64,000 nucleotides of DNA from Sphingomonas_D zeicaulis (GCF_050433225.1 NZ_JBNPXQ010000001.1:62001-126000); one strand, 5' to 3'; numbered from the stretch's first letter, positions 1-8,533 are shown. Notes: generated from the sequence alone by a model not told the origin. A program made the numbers and translations.

Positions 1-652
1 ATACGCTGCGCCCGATCGCGAAGAGGATCGCGGCGTTGACGATCTGGAAGCCGAGGAAGACGAGTGCTGCGATGCCCAGCAGCCGCACCCAGTCCTCCAG
101 CGAGGCGCCGGCGATCTCGGGGCCCTCGTCCTCCGGTTCGGGCGCTGCCTTCGGCTGCAGCGTGTGTGCGGCGGCGATGGTTGCGCGCGAGATCCGCCAC
201 ACGCGCGCGCCGCCGGGCGCGGTACCGTGGGTCAGCAGGATCGGCGTCTTCTCCGCATCGCCGAGGTCGCCGATCCGCTCCTGATCGGCTTTCAGCCCAT
301 CGTCGAGCACGCCCGCGGCATCGTTGGAGAGCGCGGCGAATGGCACCAGAGTGCCGCCCGCGTCGAGCACCGTCTGCAGCTGCCGGGCGAGCTGCTCGCC
401 ATTCGAGCGCGCATCGAAATAGTGCGCGGCGAGCGCATAGTCGCGCTCGGCCAGCGCGGAGAGCAGGCCCGACACGGCGTCGCGCGGGGTCTCGCGGCCA
501 TAGGGATCGGGCGCCGGGGCGGGCGGCGCCGCGGGGGCCGCCGCCGCCTTGTTTTCTTCGGCCGCCGGTGCCGGTACGATCTGGGCCTGCACCTGCGGCA
601 CGGCCAGCGCCAGCAGGATTACCGCGCAGATCCGGGCCATCGGTCGCAACAT
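1..652 (-). CDS. Mechanosensitive (MscS-type) channel, N-terminal part, runs off the window
   Basis: The gene begins with ATG at 652 on the minus strand and is open to base 1, so only about 217 N-terminal residues are seen. The product has a signal peptide (MLRPMARICAVILLALA), an Ala/Pro-rich linker, and a soluble region with a PRDAVSGLLSALAERDYALA helix. A hydrophobic segment (LLGIAALVFLGFQI) begins near residue 196. This arrangement is typical of sphingomonad MscS-family channels with a periplasmic N-terminal domain, which protect against osmotic shock. The pore and beta domains lie outside the window, so the assignment rests on the N-terminal architecture only. Confidence 0.55.
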   Translation of the reverse strand, partial: MLRPMARICAVILLALAVPQVQAQIVPAPAAEENKAAAAPAAPPAPAPDPYGRETPRDAVSGLLSALAERDYALAAHYFDARSNGEQLARQLQTVLDAGGTLVPFAALSNDAAGVLDDGLKADQERIGDLGDAEKTPILLTHGTAPGGARVWRISRATIAAAHTLQPKAAPEPEDEGPEIAGASLEDWVRLLGIAALVFLGFQIVNAAILFAIGRSV

Positions 653-694
653 CGTGAGAACGCACTCCTCGGGGCCAAGCGGCAGGGTTGCCGC

Positions 695-826
695 CTAGCC
701 ACCGCGACCGTGTGGATGAACCGGACGCGCGATGAAGCGTGCGCTTCGGCGGGTAGGGGGCGTTGCCCCGGTCAGAACGGCGGCCGGGATGGCGAAGGCG
801 GCAACGAAAAACAGGATCCTTCGCAT
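695..826 (-). CDS. Small secreted peptide, 43 aa
   Basis: The start is ATG at 826, preceded on the minus strand by a strong purine-rich ribosome site (AAGGGGGAG). The N-terminus MRRILFFVAAFAIPAAVLTGA is a clear signal peptide, and the remainder is about 22 basic residues rich in Arg and His. No family is recognised. The good RBS and signal peptide support a real small exported protein. It sits between the MscS-like gene and a lipoprotein gene, all on the minus strand. Confidence 0.45.
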   Translation of the reverse strand: MRRILFFVAAFAIPAAVLTGATPPTRRSARFIARPVHPHGRGG

Positions 827-933
827 GATGCTCCCCCTTGATTTGCGCCGCACCGGACTATCGGGAAAGCACGTCGTTCCGGGGAGAGCCGACGGCGCAT
901 CGCAGCCCTGGCCACGATGCGCCGCGGTGTCGC

Positions 934-1650
934 TTACGGCAGCAGGTGGTTTGTGGTGATCGTCTTGCCGTCGATCGAGATCGAGGCGTAGCCATTTTCC
1001 TTGAGGTCGTTGGAGGCCAGGCGGCCATCGACGTCGAGGCGCAGCCGGTGGTCGTTGCTGAACGAGCCCGGCGCCTCGAGCCGCACGCCCGTCCACGCAT
1101 ATTTGGAATAGACGCCGCCGAGCGCCGCCTTCTGCGCGTCCATCACGCCTTTCAGCGCGCCGGCATCGACCTTGGCGAGCGGGATGACATAATCGTCGAG
1201 TTTGAATTCGGAGGCGTTGCCGCCCATCACGCTGAGTTCGACCGGCTGCGGCTCGGAGAATTTGCCGGTGCTGGTATCGAGCCGGGTGGCGAGCACCTTC
1301 CGCGGATCGGCCGGGTTTTGATACTGCACCGTGCAGGTGGTCATCGTGCCTTCGGGTTCGCCCGCATTGCCGTCGATATCCTTGCCGGCACTGAAGAAGG
1401 AGGTGATCTCCATCACCTTGGTCTCGGCCCCCAGATGCTTGGCAATCGCCTTGAAGCAGACGTCCGGCCCCTCGGCCAGGGTCGGCGCGGCCACCGTGCC
1501 GCCGGTTTCGCCCGCTGCGGTGCCTCCGGATGTGCCCGAAGGCTCGCCGGTCGCGTTGCCTGCGGCATCGCCGCCACCGCCGCAGGCCGAAAGGGCAAAC
1601 GAGAGCGCCAGGGTTGCACACACTGCACCGGTTTTCAGCTTCGTTACCAT
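934..1650 (-). CDS. Hypothetical lipoprotein, 238 aa
   Basis: Start chosen at ATG 1650, because AGAAGG lies six bases upstream; a second ATG at 1656 sits directly against that RBS. The N-terminus is MVTKLKTGAVCATLALSFALSAC, a lipobox with Cys at about residue 23. It is followed by a Gly/Thr-rich linker and a globular domain of about 180 residues with two further Cys. The protein is probably an inner-leaflet or outer-membrane lipoprotein facing the periplasm. I do not recognise the domain. Longer readings from 1911 run through non-coding sequence and are rejected. Confidence 0.7.
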   Translation of the reverse strand: MVTKLKTGAVCATLALSFALSACGGGGDAAGNATGEPSGTSGGTAAGETGGTVAAPTLAEGPDVCFKAIAKHLGAETKVMEITSFFSAGKDIDGNAGEPEGTMTTCTVQYQNPADPRKVLATRLDTSTGKFSEPQPVELSVMGGNASEFKLDDYVIPLAKVDAGALKGVMDAQKAALGGVYSKYAWTGVRLEAPGSFSNDHRLRLDVDGRLASNDLKENGYASISIDGKTITTNHLLP

Positions 1651-1735
1651 GATCATCCTTCTACGCTTTGATACGACGTTGGAATGTTTGGAATAAAAGC
1701 GCGGACCGAGACAATGATCCTCGTCACAGCGGAGA

Positions 1736-2044
1736 ATGAATATGCGCTGTACGACGGGTGGTGGGCGGCTTTTGCCATGGGCGGCGCAGGGGTGCGGAAG
1801 CGCCCAGTGTGCCGCAGATTTCACGATCGCACCGTTTTGGCAGGGGCCTCGCTCCCATTGCGGCAGGGATCTGGTCGCAAGGATCGTGCGTGGCGAAACC
1901 GGGGCGCGCAACGCCCATCTCCGCCGGTTGATCCTGCGCCACCTGGATTGGCACGACGATCTGCTGGTCGTGTTCGGCGCCAGCCATCTGCTTGCGCTTT
2001 ACCCGGCGTTGAAAGCCCGGTTACCGAAGCTCGTCACCGGATGA
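1736..2044 (+). CDS. Uncertain ORF, 102 aa
   Basis: This open frame fills a gap between the lipoprotein gene and the first TTTCGGGGACA repeat. Its second half is helical and protein-like (RRLILRHLDWHDDLLVVFGA), while the first half is Cys/Gly-rich and unlike a normal N-terminus. No ribosome site is obvious and no family is recognised. It may be the 3-prime remnant of a longer gene. Confidence 0.2.
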   Translation: MNMRCTTGGGRLLPWAAQGCGSAQCAADFTIAPFWQGPRSHCGRDLVARIVRGETGARNAHLRRLILRHLDWHDDLLVVFGASHLLALYPALKARLPKLVTG

Positions 2045-2052
2045 GGTGCCAC

Positions 2053-2075
2053 ATTTCGGGGACACAATACGAAAT
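2053..2075 (+). repeat. TTTCGGGGACAYAATAC repeat, copy 1
   Basis: Single arm reading TTTCGGGGACACAATAC, bounded by ATTTCG and CGAAAT so that its own ends are inverted. It lies just downstream of the DUF6717 gene. This is the first of about twelve arms of this family in the window. Confidence 0.8.
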
Positions 2076-2087
2076 CAGGCGCGCCCG

Positions 2088-2438
2088 TCAGCTACCGCTC
2101 TTTGCCTTCACCTGCACATAGATTTCCGGAGGCTTCTCGTCGAAATAGAGCAGCAACGCGGGGCAAAGCCAGCCTTCGGCATCGAGCGCCTCAGAATAAT
2201 AGACATTCCCGCGATTCTCTTCGCGCCGCCATTCCAGCCGAAACTGGTGATCCGGAAACGGCGTGCCGGAAAAGATCATGACGAAGCCGTCCGCGGCATT
2301 GGGAATATGTGCGGTGACGCGATCGATCATCGTATCCGCCCCGCCGACGAACGGCTCCGCCTGCAATCCAACGCGGGGATCGTCGAACACCCACATGTCG
2401 AGATAGCGATAGGGGGCGATGATGTTGATGACGTTCAT
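2088..2438 (-). CDS. DUF6717 family protein, 116 aa
   Basis: Start at ATG 2438 gives MNVINIIAPYRYLDMWVFDD. The alternative reading from 2555 would run through the adjacent repeat and is rejected. The sequence carries the pattern I associate with DUF6717: N-terminal xINxxxPYxxxxxWVFDDPxxGLxxEPFV, then FSGTPFPD, and near the C-terminus EGWLCPALLxYFDExPxEIYV. The function of that family is unknown and there is no signal peptide. The gene is flanked on both sides by arms of the TTTCGGGGACA repeat in the same orientation, as if it were cargo between them. Confidence 0.65.
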   Translation of the reverse strand: MNVINIIAPYRYLDMWVFDDPRVGLQAEPFVGGADTMIDRVTAHIPNAADGFVMIFSGTPFPDHQFRLEWRREENRGNVYYSEALDAEGWLCPALLLYFDEKPPEIYVQVKAKSGS

Positions 2439-2525
2439 CGGGGTCTTTCGGAGCGGGCCGGTGCGGGTGCTCCCGCCTATTAGCGTTCGTGTCGGACGTA
2501 GTCGAGAGGCGCGGCGCGGCAGCGA

Positions 2526-2548
2526 GTTTCGGGGACACAATACTAACT
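2526..2548 (+). repeat. TTTCGGGGACAYAATAC repeat, copy 2
   Basis: The arm reads TTTCGGGGACACAATACTAA, in direct orientation to copy 1 and inverted relative to the copy at 4701. It lies just upstream of the DUF6717 gene. Confidence 0.8.
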
Positions 2549-2616
2549 TTGCCATTTAATCGTCGGTGGAGTTCAAGGCATCTTATAACTTGTTATAACT
2601 TCCCCACGAAACGGCA

Positions 2617-3624
2617 TCATTTCGGAGACGTTTTGGAATTCTGTGAATTTGGCATCGATGAACGTCTTATTGGTTCCTTTCGCAGCCACTCGCGGGGGAG
2701 GTGAGGCGATGGATGGTGAAGACCGAAGGGATAAAAATTGCGCGGCGGTTCGTAATGAGTATCGGCGTCGAACGGCCTCCGAAATTTGTCACCGGTCTCG
2801 TCATAGTCGACGAAAAAACCATTCGTTCCGGTGAGATCGCAACCAACCAGCGCCATATTCTTGTCGCGGCCGATATTTTCGAGCGTTTTGAGGCTGCCGC
2901 CATACCAGTTGGTTCCATCCCACATCTGATCCGGGATATACGGCATCCTCGCCGCAATATTCTGAGGCAGCGACGGATTCATTTCCACGCATGCGATACG
3001 CGACTTTCGATCGAGCGTTTCCCAGATCTGTGGAGTCACATAATCGAGATCGACCGACAGATAATCGAATTTGGCTGGAACGCCAGCTTCGTCCATCAGC
3101 TCATTGACGTTATCGATAGTGATTAAGGCGTTGACGATCTTCAGTCGACCTTCATCGATGAATGTCCGGAATATTTCACCGGCAGCGCGGACATCATCGT
3201 CATTCGCCTCGAACCAATATCCCGTCCAGCCATTCTCCAGAAGAAAACGTGTCGTGTTTTCCAATCCATTTCCGACACCGCATTCCACAAAAATGCCATC
3301 AACGCGCCCTATTCGGCTGATGATCTCCGAAATGATCCCGTCTTCGCCAAGTTGGCTATAGACCTTTCGGTTGTAGCGGGACAGGCTTTTCAGATCCTGA
3401 TACCGTCCGTCCATCTCGAACGGTCTGCCCATGATCCAGGACGCCATCAAACTGTGCTGCGCTCTGCTCAATTCCTCTATCGATCGGAGAACGGAGATGG
3501 TTTCCTGCTGCCTCTGCTGCGAGGCGGCGATCAGCCTGCCTATAGTCTCCAATTCTCCCCGCACATTACGGAGCTGTTCGGCGAGTTGATCGTCCTTATT
3601 CTTTCCGCCGAGCCATCTGAACAT
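2617..3624 (-). CDS. FkbM/SAM-methyltransferase-like protein with N-terminal coiled coil, 335 aa
   Basis: Starts at ATG 3624 with a GAGG ribosome site. Residues 1-60 form a charged, coiled-coil-like helix. From about residue 108 the pattern VDGIFVECGVGNGLENT, then NGWTGYWFEAN, resembles the glycine motif and acidic loop of class I methyltransferases of the FkbM type. These are often found in surface-polysaccharide clusters. A YLSVDLDYVTP segment follows. The local sequence is visibly AT-richer than its neighbours, with many TTC/TAT/GAT codons, which suggests recent transfer. It lies between two TTTCGGGGACA arms of opposite orientation. The substrate cannot be inferred. Confidence 0.55.
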   Translation of the reverse strand: MFRWLGGKNKDDQLAEQLRNVRGELETIGRLIAASQQRQQETISVLRSIEELSRAQHSLMASWIMGRPFEMDGRYQDLKSLSRYNRKVYSQLGEDGIISEIISRIGRVDGIFVECGVGNGLENTTRFLLENGWTGYWFEANDDDVRAAGEIFRTFIDEGRLKIVNALITIDNVNELMDEAGVPAKFDYLSVDLDYVTPQIWETLDRKSRIACVEMNPSLPQNIAARMPYIPDQMWDGTNWYGGSLKTLENIGRDKNMALVGCDLTGTNGFFVDYDETGDKFRRPFDADTHYEPPRNFYPFGLHHPSPHLPREWLRKEPIRRSSMPNSQNSKTSPK

Positions 3625-3826
3625 GGAGATTCCTCATCTTGATATCCGAAAAATCACCTATTGCGATTCTTCGGGTCACCGACAATGTTCGATTTCACCA
3701 TACACAAATTGCTCGCATGCTGCTATATTTCTTCGGATAATCAAGCGGTTCGTCCGTATATTGGCACGTTCAATCTCTAGCGATCAAGGCGAGGGAGCGT
3801 CGCGCCCCCTCGGAGCGGTCGCCATC

Positions 3827-4582
3827 TTAGATCGTCTGGCCGCCGGACACCTCGATGCGCTGCGCGGTGACCCAGCGATTGTCGGGCCCCAGCAGGCTGG
3901 CGACCATCGGGCCGATATCATCCGGCATGCCGACGCGGCCGAGCGCCGTCATGTCGGCGAACTGCTTGTTGAGGTCGGCCATGTCGCGCACCGCGCCGCC
4001 GAGGAAATCGGTTTCGATCGCGCCGGGAGCGACGACATTGGCGGTGATGCCGCGGTTGCCGAACTCCTTGGCCATGTAGACGGTCAGCGTCTCGACCGCG
4101 CCCTTGGCGGCGGAATAGGCCGCGAAGCCCGCGACCGACACGCGGGTAAGGCCGGACGAGAAGTTCACGATGCGGCCGCCATCCGCCAGCATCGGCAGCA
4201 GCGCCTGGGTCAGGAAGAGCACGCCCTTCACATGCGTGGCGAACAGCGCGTCGAACTGCGCCTCGGTGGTGTCGGCGATGCTTGCCATCTCGCCCTGTCC
4301 GGCATTGTTCACGAGATGGTCGAAGCTGTCGCGGGCCCAGGTGGCGGACAGCGCGGCGCGGACATCGGCGGCGAAGGCGGGGAAGCTCGCCACATCGCTG
4401 ACGTCGAGCCGCAGGGCGACGGCCTTGCGGCCCAGCGCTTCAATCTCGGCGACGACGGCCCTTGCCTGTTCCTCACCATTGCGGAAGGTGAGGATGACAT
4501 CGCCGCCGCGCCGCGCGATGCTGAGCGCGGTGTTGCGGCCGAGGCCGCGATTGGCACCGGTGACGAGGGAAATGGTGGTCAT
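3827..4582 (-). CDS. SDR family oxidoreductase, 251 aa
   Basis: Classical short-chain dehydrogenase/reductase. It has the cofactor motif TGANRGLG near residue 8, the NNAG motif at about 92 (HLVNNAGQG), catalytic Ser in NFSSG near 142, and YSAAK near 156. It ends in VSGGQTI, a common SDR C-terminus. AAAGGAG lies upstream of ATG 4582. Its length matches the family. Substrate and cofactor preference are unknown. Confidence 0.85.
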   Translation of the reverse strand: MTTISLVTGANRGLGRNTALSIARRGGDVILTFRNGEEQARAVVAEIEALGRKAVALRLDVSDVASFPAFAADVRAALSATWARDSFDHLVNNAGQGEMASIADTTEAQFDALFATHVKGVLFLTQALLPMLADGGRIVNFSSGLTRVSVAGFAAYSAAKGAVETLTVYMAKEFGNRGITANVVAPGAIETDFLGGAVRDMADLNKQFADMTALGRVGMPDDIGPMVASLLGPDNRWVTAQRIEVSGGQTI

Positions 4583-4700
4583 TGGAAGTCTCCTTTAGGG
4601 TGGGGTGTGTGACCCCATCCATGTGCCCCTTGGAGACGATGCGTGGTTGCCGGATCGCGCGCTTCTCTTGCCTGATTCTCCGGATATGGGACGGGACGTG

Positions 4701-4725
4701 AGTTTGGTATTATGTCCCCGAAACT
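4701..4725 (-). repeat. TTTCGGGGACAYAATAC repeat, copy 3 (inverted)
   Basis: On the minus strand it reads TTTCGGGGACATAATACC, bounded by AGTTT and AAACT. With copy 2 it forms an inverted pair enclosing the methyltransferase-like and SDR genes, a stretch of about 2.2 kb. Confidence 0.8.
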
Positions 4726-4756
4726 ACCGAAACTAAGGCGTTATGCTTTTTGATCT

Positions 4757-4775
4757 GTACGCCTTCAAGGCGTAC
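4757..4775. promoter_or_regulatory. Perfect palindrome upstream of the TacA-like antitoxin
   Basis: GTACGCCTT-C-AAGGCGTAC is a 19-base perfect palindrome about 30 bases before the antitoxin ATG. DUF1778 antitoxins with GNAT toxins are known to autorepress by binding such operators, so this is the likely operator. That role is inferred, not shown. Confidence 0.6.
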
Positions 4776-4805
4776 ATAGGTGGCGGGATCGGATGGAGAG
4801 GCAAT

Positions 4806-5114
4806 ATGTTCCCGTTCCATGATCGCGCGAGCGAAGTGGATGAGCGGAGCACAGAGCGGATGAATTTCCGCACCAAGCCACGCATCAAGGAAGCAATCCA
4901 GCGCGCGGCCGCGCTGTCGGGCGTAGATGATTCCGTGTTCACGATGAACGCCGCCTACCGGTCCGCACTTGAGACGATCGCCGCGCATGAACGGACCGTG
5001 CTGCAGCCGGCCGATCATGCCGCCTTCTTCGCCGCGCTCGACAATCCCCCCGTGCCCTCCGATGCGTTGCGCGCTGCGTTCGCGCGCCACAAGGCGACGA
5101 TCGCCAGCCGGTGA
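4806..5114 (+). CDS. DUF1778 (TacA-type) antitoxin, 102 aa
   Basis: Start chosen at ATG 4806, with GGAGAGG just upstream; an ORF start at 4743 would run through the operator palindrome. The N-terminal part (RMNFRTKPRIKEAIQRAAAL) matches the ribbon-helix-helix DNA-binding domain of DUF1778 antitoxins. The C-terminal tail contains the common AAFFAALDNPPVPSDALRAA segment, which wraps the toxin. It should bind and neutralise the adjacent GNAT toxin and repress the operon. The stop overlaps the toxin start (GTGA). Confidence 0.85.
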   Translation: MFPFHDRASEVDERSTERMNFRTKPRIKEAIQRAAALSGVDDSVFTMNAAYRSALETIAAHERTVLQPADHAAFFAALDNPPVPSDALRAAFARHKATIASR

Positions 5115-5683
5115 TCGCCCCGGCCGACGGCCGCGCTCGCATCGCGGCCTTCGATCCCGACGTGCATGATCGCGTCGCCTTCGCGTGCGGCGTGGAGCAG
5201 GTCGACAATTATTTCCGCAGGACGGCAAACAAGCTGGCGCGGGCCGACAATGTCCGACTCTATGTGATGACCACGCCGGACGACGCGGTGATCGGCTTCT
5301 ACAGCCTGAACGCGCACAGCATCGACTTTGCTGACCTGCCGCGGAAATATGCGCGAACGCGGCCGGGCCACGGCCAGATCCCGGCCGCCTATATCTCGAT
5401 GATCGGCGTCGACGGCCGTTTCGCCGGACAGGGCTTCGGCGGCGATCTTCTCGTCGACGCGCTCGTGCGGATCGCCCGCGCCGCCGATCAGGTGGGCATT
5501 GCGGCGGTGATGCTGGACGTTCTGGATTGCGGGGATCCGGCCGCGGTCGAGCGGCGGCTGGGACTCTATACCGGCTATGGTTTCACGCCACTGCCATCGC
5601 AGCCGCTGCGGCTGTTCATGCCGATCGGGACGCTGCGGGGGCTGGTGGCGGAGGAGAGCCATCCGCCGCACGACATGCGGTGA
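5111..5683 (+). CDS. GNAT family toxin (TacT-type acetyltransferase), 190 aa
   Basis: Starts at GTG 5111, overlapping the antitoxin stop by four bases, so the two are translationally coupled. The protein has the GNAT fold signature of TacT-like toxins: CGVEQVDNYFRRTANK near the N-terminus, a VIGFYSLNAHSI strand, and the acetyl-CoA loop RFAGQGFGG near residue 101. It ends with LYTGYGFTPL. Family members acetylate aminoacyl-tRNA and block translation. Acetyl-CoA binding is inferred from the motif. The palindrome upstream suggests autoregulation. Confidence 0.85.
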   Translation: MIAPADGRARIAAFDPDVHDRVAFACGVEQVDNYFRRTANKLARADNVRLYVMTTPDDAVIGFYSLNAHSIDFADLPRKYARTRPGHGQIPAAYISMIGVDGRFAGQGFGGDLLVDALVRIARAADQVGIAAVMLDVLDCGDPAAVERRLGLYTGYGFTPLPSQPLRLFMPIGTLRGLVAEESHPPHDMR

Positions 5684-5696
5684 ATGCGGACACCCT

Positions 5697-6605
5697 TCAC
5701 CGCACAACCGCCTTCACCACACCCCCACGCTGCAGATCCGCCACCGGCGCGTTGCCGAACATCGCCTTATATTCCCGGCTGAACTGCGAGGGGCTCTGGT
5801 AGCCGACGGCATAGGCGACGCGCTCGACATTGGCGGTGCCGGCGGCGAGCAGCCGGCGCGCTTCCAGCAGGCGCATGTGGCGCTGGAAGGCGAGGGGGCT
5901 GTAGCCGGTCACCGCCTTGAAATGCCGGTGGAACGAGGTGACGCTCATCCCCGCGTTCGCCGCCAGGTGGCCGATCACGACGGGTTCGGCGTTGTGCGTG
6001 CCCAGCCAGTCGGCGGCGGCCTTGATCTGCCGCACGCGATCGTCGCGCTGGCCGATCTGGCGCAGCATGTCACCCATCGGGCCCTGCAGCAGGCGGTAAT
6101 AAAGTTCGCTCTCATAATGGGGGGCCAGCATGGCGACATCGTCCGGGCTGTTCACCAGCCCGACGAGCCGCGCGAACGCGTCCCCCATCGTGCCATCCAG
6201 ATTGCCGGCCGCCACCGCGCAGGTCCAGCGATCATCGCCCTTGGGCATGTCGAGCATCACCCGCGTCAGCCGATCGACATCGAGGTGGAGGCTGATACCG
6301 ACATAGGGCAGTGCCGGCGTCGCGCCGGTCAGTTCATGGCTGTAGGGCAGGCCGAAGGAAGAGGCCGCGCAGGCGCCCGCGACCAGTTCGAAGCGGTTGG
6401 CGCCCATCGTCAGCACCTTGGTGCCGCGCGCGACCGCATAGAACATCGGCTCGAACACCGCGGATACCGGTGCGGTGGCGGCGGGGCTGGACCATACCAT
6501 CAGCCGCGGCACCGGCGTCTCGCGCCCGACCAGCCCCGGGCCGGCCGCGACATAGGGGGCGACATCGTCGAGCAGGCGACGGGTCATGCTCTCAAGGTTG
6601 GACAT
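5697..6605 (-). CDS. AraC family transcriptional regulator, 302 aa
   Basis: The N-terminal 190 residues resemble the AraC_N cupin-like domain (SSPAATAPVSAVFEPMFYAV). The C-terminal 100 residues carry two helix-turn-helix units, including AANAGMSVTSFHRHFKAVTG and VAYAVGYQSPSQFSREYK. The length is usual for the family. It is transcribed divergently from an SDR gene at 6742 and probably controls it. The effector is unknown. Confidence 0.85.
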   Translation of the reverse strand: MSNLESMTRRLLDDVAPYVAAGPGLVGRETPVPRLMVWSSPAATAPVSAVFEPMFYAVARGTKVLTMGANRFELVAGACAASSFGLPYSHELTGATPALPYVGISLHLDVDRLTRVMLDMPKGDDRWTCAVAAGNLDGTMGDAFARLVGLVNSPDDVAMLAPHYESELYYRLLQGPMGDMLRQIGQRDDRVRQIKAAADWLGTHNAEPVVIGHLAANAGMSVTSFHRHFKAVTGYSPLAFQRHMRLLEARRLLAAGTANVERVAYAVGYQSPSQFSREYKAMFGNAPVADLQRGGVVKAVVR

Positions 6606-6741
6606 GGTGCGAGAGATAGGTGCTTGGCAGGATCAGGCAAGCCTAAGGTATGATCGGGAATGGCTCGAGGGTGCTGTCCTCCTATCTGGCGGTTGAAACG
6701 ACATCCAGATTTCAGCCCTTATTGGTAGAAAAGGACAGACC

Positions 6742-7482
6742 ATGATCGATCTGAACGGCAAGCGCGCGCTGGTGACCGGCGCTTCCCGCGGCATCGGCGC
6801 GGCGATCGCGCTGGCGCTTGCGGAAAATGGCGCCGACGTCGCCTTCACCTATCAGAACTCGGCCGAAAAGGCCGTGGCGGTGGCCGGATCCATCGAGAAG
6901 ACGGGCCGCCGCGCCGTCGCCATCCAGGCCGACAGCGCCGATCCCGCCGCGATCGCCCGCGCGGTGGACGAGACCGTCGCCGCGCTTGGCGGCATCGACA
7001 TCCTCGTCAACAGCGCCGCGATCGGCGCCTACGGGTCAATCGCCGACCTCGATATCGACGCCTATCAGGCAATGATGGACGTCAACGTTCGCGCGCCGGT
7101 GCTGTTCGCGAAGGCGGTGATCCCACACCTCGGCGAAGGCGGCCGCATCGTTTCGATCGGCTCGGGGCTGGGTGAGCGCGTGCCGTTCCCGGGCGTGACC
7201 GCCTATGCGATGTCCAAGGCGGCGCTGACCGCCTTCACCCGCGGTCTCTCCCGCGAACTCGGCCCCCAGGGCATCACCGTGAACCTCGTCCAGCCCGGAT
7301 CGACCGACACGGATGCCAACCCCGCCAATGGCGAGGCGGCCGATTTCCAGCGCAGCATGACCTCGCTCGGCCGCTACGGCGAACCGCGCGAGGTGGCGAA
7401 CGCGGTGGTGTTCCTCGCAAGCCCGGCGGCGAGCGTGATCACGGGCGCGGTGCTGACGGCGGATGGCGGGGCCATCGCCTGA
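6742..7482 (+). CDS. SDR family oxidoreductase, 246 aa
   Basis: Has the Rossmann motif TGASRGIG (residues 13-20), NSAA in place of the usual NNAG near residue 90, active-site Ser in SIGSG, and YAMSK as the catalytic Tyr/Lys. It ends in TADGGAIA. AAAGGA precedes the ATG. It is divergent from the AraC-type regulator, an arrangement common for inducible SDRs. The substrate is unknown. Confidence 0.85.
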   Translation: MIDLNGKRALVTGASRGIGAAIALALAENGADVAFTYQNSAEKAVAVAGSIEKTGRRAVAIQADSADPAAIARAVDETVAALGGIDILVNSAAIGAYGSIADLDIDAYQAMMDVNVRAPVLFAKAVIPHLGEGGRIVSIGSGLGERVPFPGVTAYAMSKAALTAFTRGLSRELGPQGITVNLVQPGSTDTDANPANGEAADFQRSMTSLGRYGEPREVANAVVFLASPAASVITGAVLTADGGAIA

Positions 7483-7491
7483 GGGATGTGT

Positions 7492-7577
7492 GAGTTTCGG
7501 GGATGCCGTGCTGAACTGTCGGTGGCGGGTGGTTTGGCGGCGGCGCCGGGGCAGTTTGCTATTGTGTCCCCGAAATT
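7492..7577. repeat. MITE-like hairpin of the TTTCGGGGACA family
   Basis: Two arms face each other. The left arm (7493-7518) reads TTTCGGGGATGCCGTGC, a degenerate copy. The right arm (7552-7577) is inverted and reads TTTCGGGGACACAATAGC on the minus strand. About 33 GC-rich bases form the loop. The element sits between the SDR stop and the next minus-strand gene. It shows that the unit is an approximately 85-base palindromic element, of which other sites keep only one arm. Confidence 0.75.
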
Positions 7578-7582
7578 AAGCC

Positions 7583-7924
7583 TCATCGCTTGGTAAAATC
7601 ATATGTTCGCGATCTATTGGCATCCCAAATCGTGACCGAATGCAGAGGAGCATCGCTCCGATCAAAGCGCAGTTTCATGGCAGGTCTCGATCGCTCCACA
7701 ATCAGCCGCTTGCCGTCCGCGATGCCCACATAGAGGGTGGGAACTGCCGCGAGGCCCTGATTGTCTCTCTGCAATTCGTAGGGAACGGCTACACCGCCCA
7801 CGATGAGGGGTCCCGCCTTGAACGATAGTGTCCCGCAGCATCGGCTTACATAAATGCCATCAGCGAGTGAAAGTGATGGCGGGCCAGGTGCAAAGATTGC
7901 CACAACGACGAACGCCACCAACAC
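7583..7924 (-). CDS. Hypothetical protein with N-terminal hydrophobic segment, 113 aa
   Basis: The N-terminus MLVAFVVVAIFAPGPP is a short membrane anchor or signal sequence. It is followed by about 95 residues predicted mainly as strands, with a vicinal CC at 29-30. The gene is moderately AT-richer than the surrounding host genes. It is bracketed by repeat arms at 7552-7577 and 8036-8060. No family is recognised. Confidence 0.45.
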   Translation of the reverse strand: MLVAFVVVAIFAPGPPSLSLADGIYVSRCCGTLSFKAGPLIVGGVAVPYELQRDNQGLAAVPTLYVGIADGKRLIVERSRPAMKLRFDRSDAPLHSVTIWDANRSRTYDFTKR

Positions 7925-8035
7925 AACGGCACTACCAAAAAATCAAAGCTCGTCGCCGGAAATCCTCAACGCCATCCATCCCCAGATGATGGCGTAGTCT
8001 GCCGGCCAGCGCCAGTATTTAAGAGTCCACGACCT

Positions 8036-8060
8036 CGTTTCGGGGACATAATACATAACT
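8036..8060 (+). repeat. TTTCGGGGACAYAATAC repeat, single arm
   Basis: Reads TTTCGGGGACATAATAC. It stands in inverted orientation to the arm at 7552-7577, with the 113-aa gene between them. Confidence 0.8.
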
Positions 8061-8092
8061 AAGGACCTCCGCGACGGAAGCCATGCGCCCAT

Positions 8093-8533
8093 TTATGACG
8101 TTCGCTTGATCTGGCCGGCCTTGCCTGCGTCATAGGCCGCCAGCCATTTCGTCCGCACCTGATCGTAAAGCCGCGCGGGCAGCAGGCCGTAGGCGATGCC
8201 GGCATCCGTGTCGCCCGAGATCGGGCGGAGGTCCGGTCCGGGCCATTCGAAGCGGTTCGCCTCGGTGAGCACGATCCACGGGCGCGCGTCGTCGAGGCCG
8301 AGGCGTGACTTGGTTGCTGCGGGAATCTCCACCGCAAGTCGCTCGTCGGCGGGTGGCGTGTGCGTCACGGGGAGGAGGGTGACGATCTTCCGGCCGCCGC
8401 GGGTCGTGGTGGCGAGCAGGACGGCGCAGGGCCGATCCTTGCTGCCTTCCTCGCTCCCCGCTTTTGCCTCATGACTCCAGAGAAAGGCGTAACGGATCAC
8501 CAGACCCGCGACCGGTTCGGGAAGCGGCATCAA
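8093..8533 (-). CDS. PemK/MazF-like toxin, 146 aa
   Basis: The start ATG 8533 overlaps the antitoxin stop by four bases (ATGA). The sequence YAFLWSHEAKAGSEEGSKDRPCAVLL has the charged-loop-to-strand pattern of PemK-type growth inhibitors. It continues with KIVTLLPVTHTPP and a central RPWIVLTEANRFEWPG strand. Family members are sequence-specific mRNA endoribonucleases. The partner Phd-like antitoxin directly upstream supports the call. Catalytic residues were not verified. Confidence 0.75.
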   Translation of the reverse strand: MMPLPEPVAGLVIRYAFLWSHEAKAGSEEGSKDRPCAVLLATTTRGGRKIVTLLPVTHTPPADERLAVEIPAATKSRLGLDDARPWIVLTEANRFEWPGPDLRPISGDTDAGIAYGLLPARLYDQVRTKWLAAYDAGKAGQIKRTS

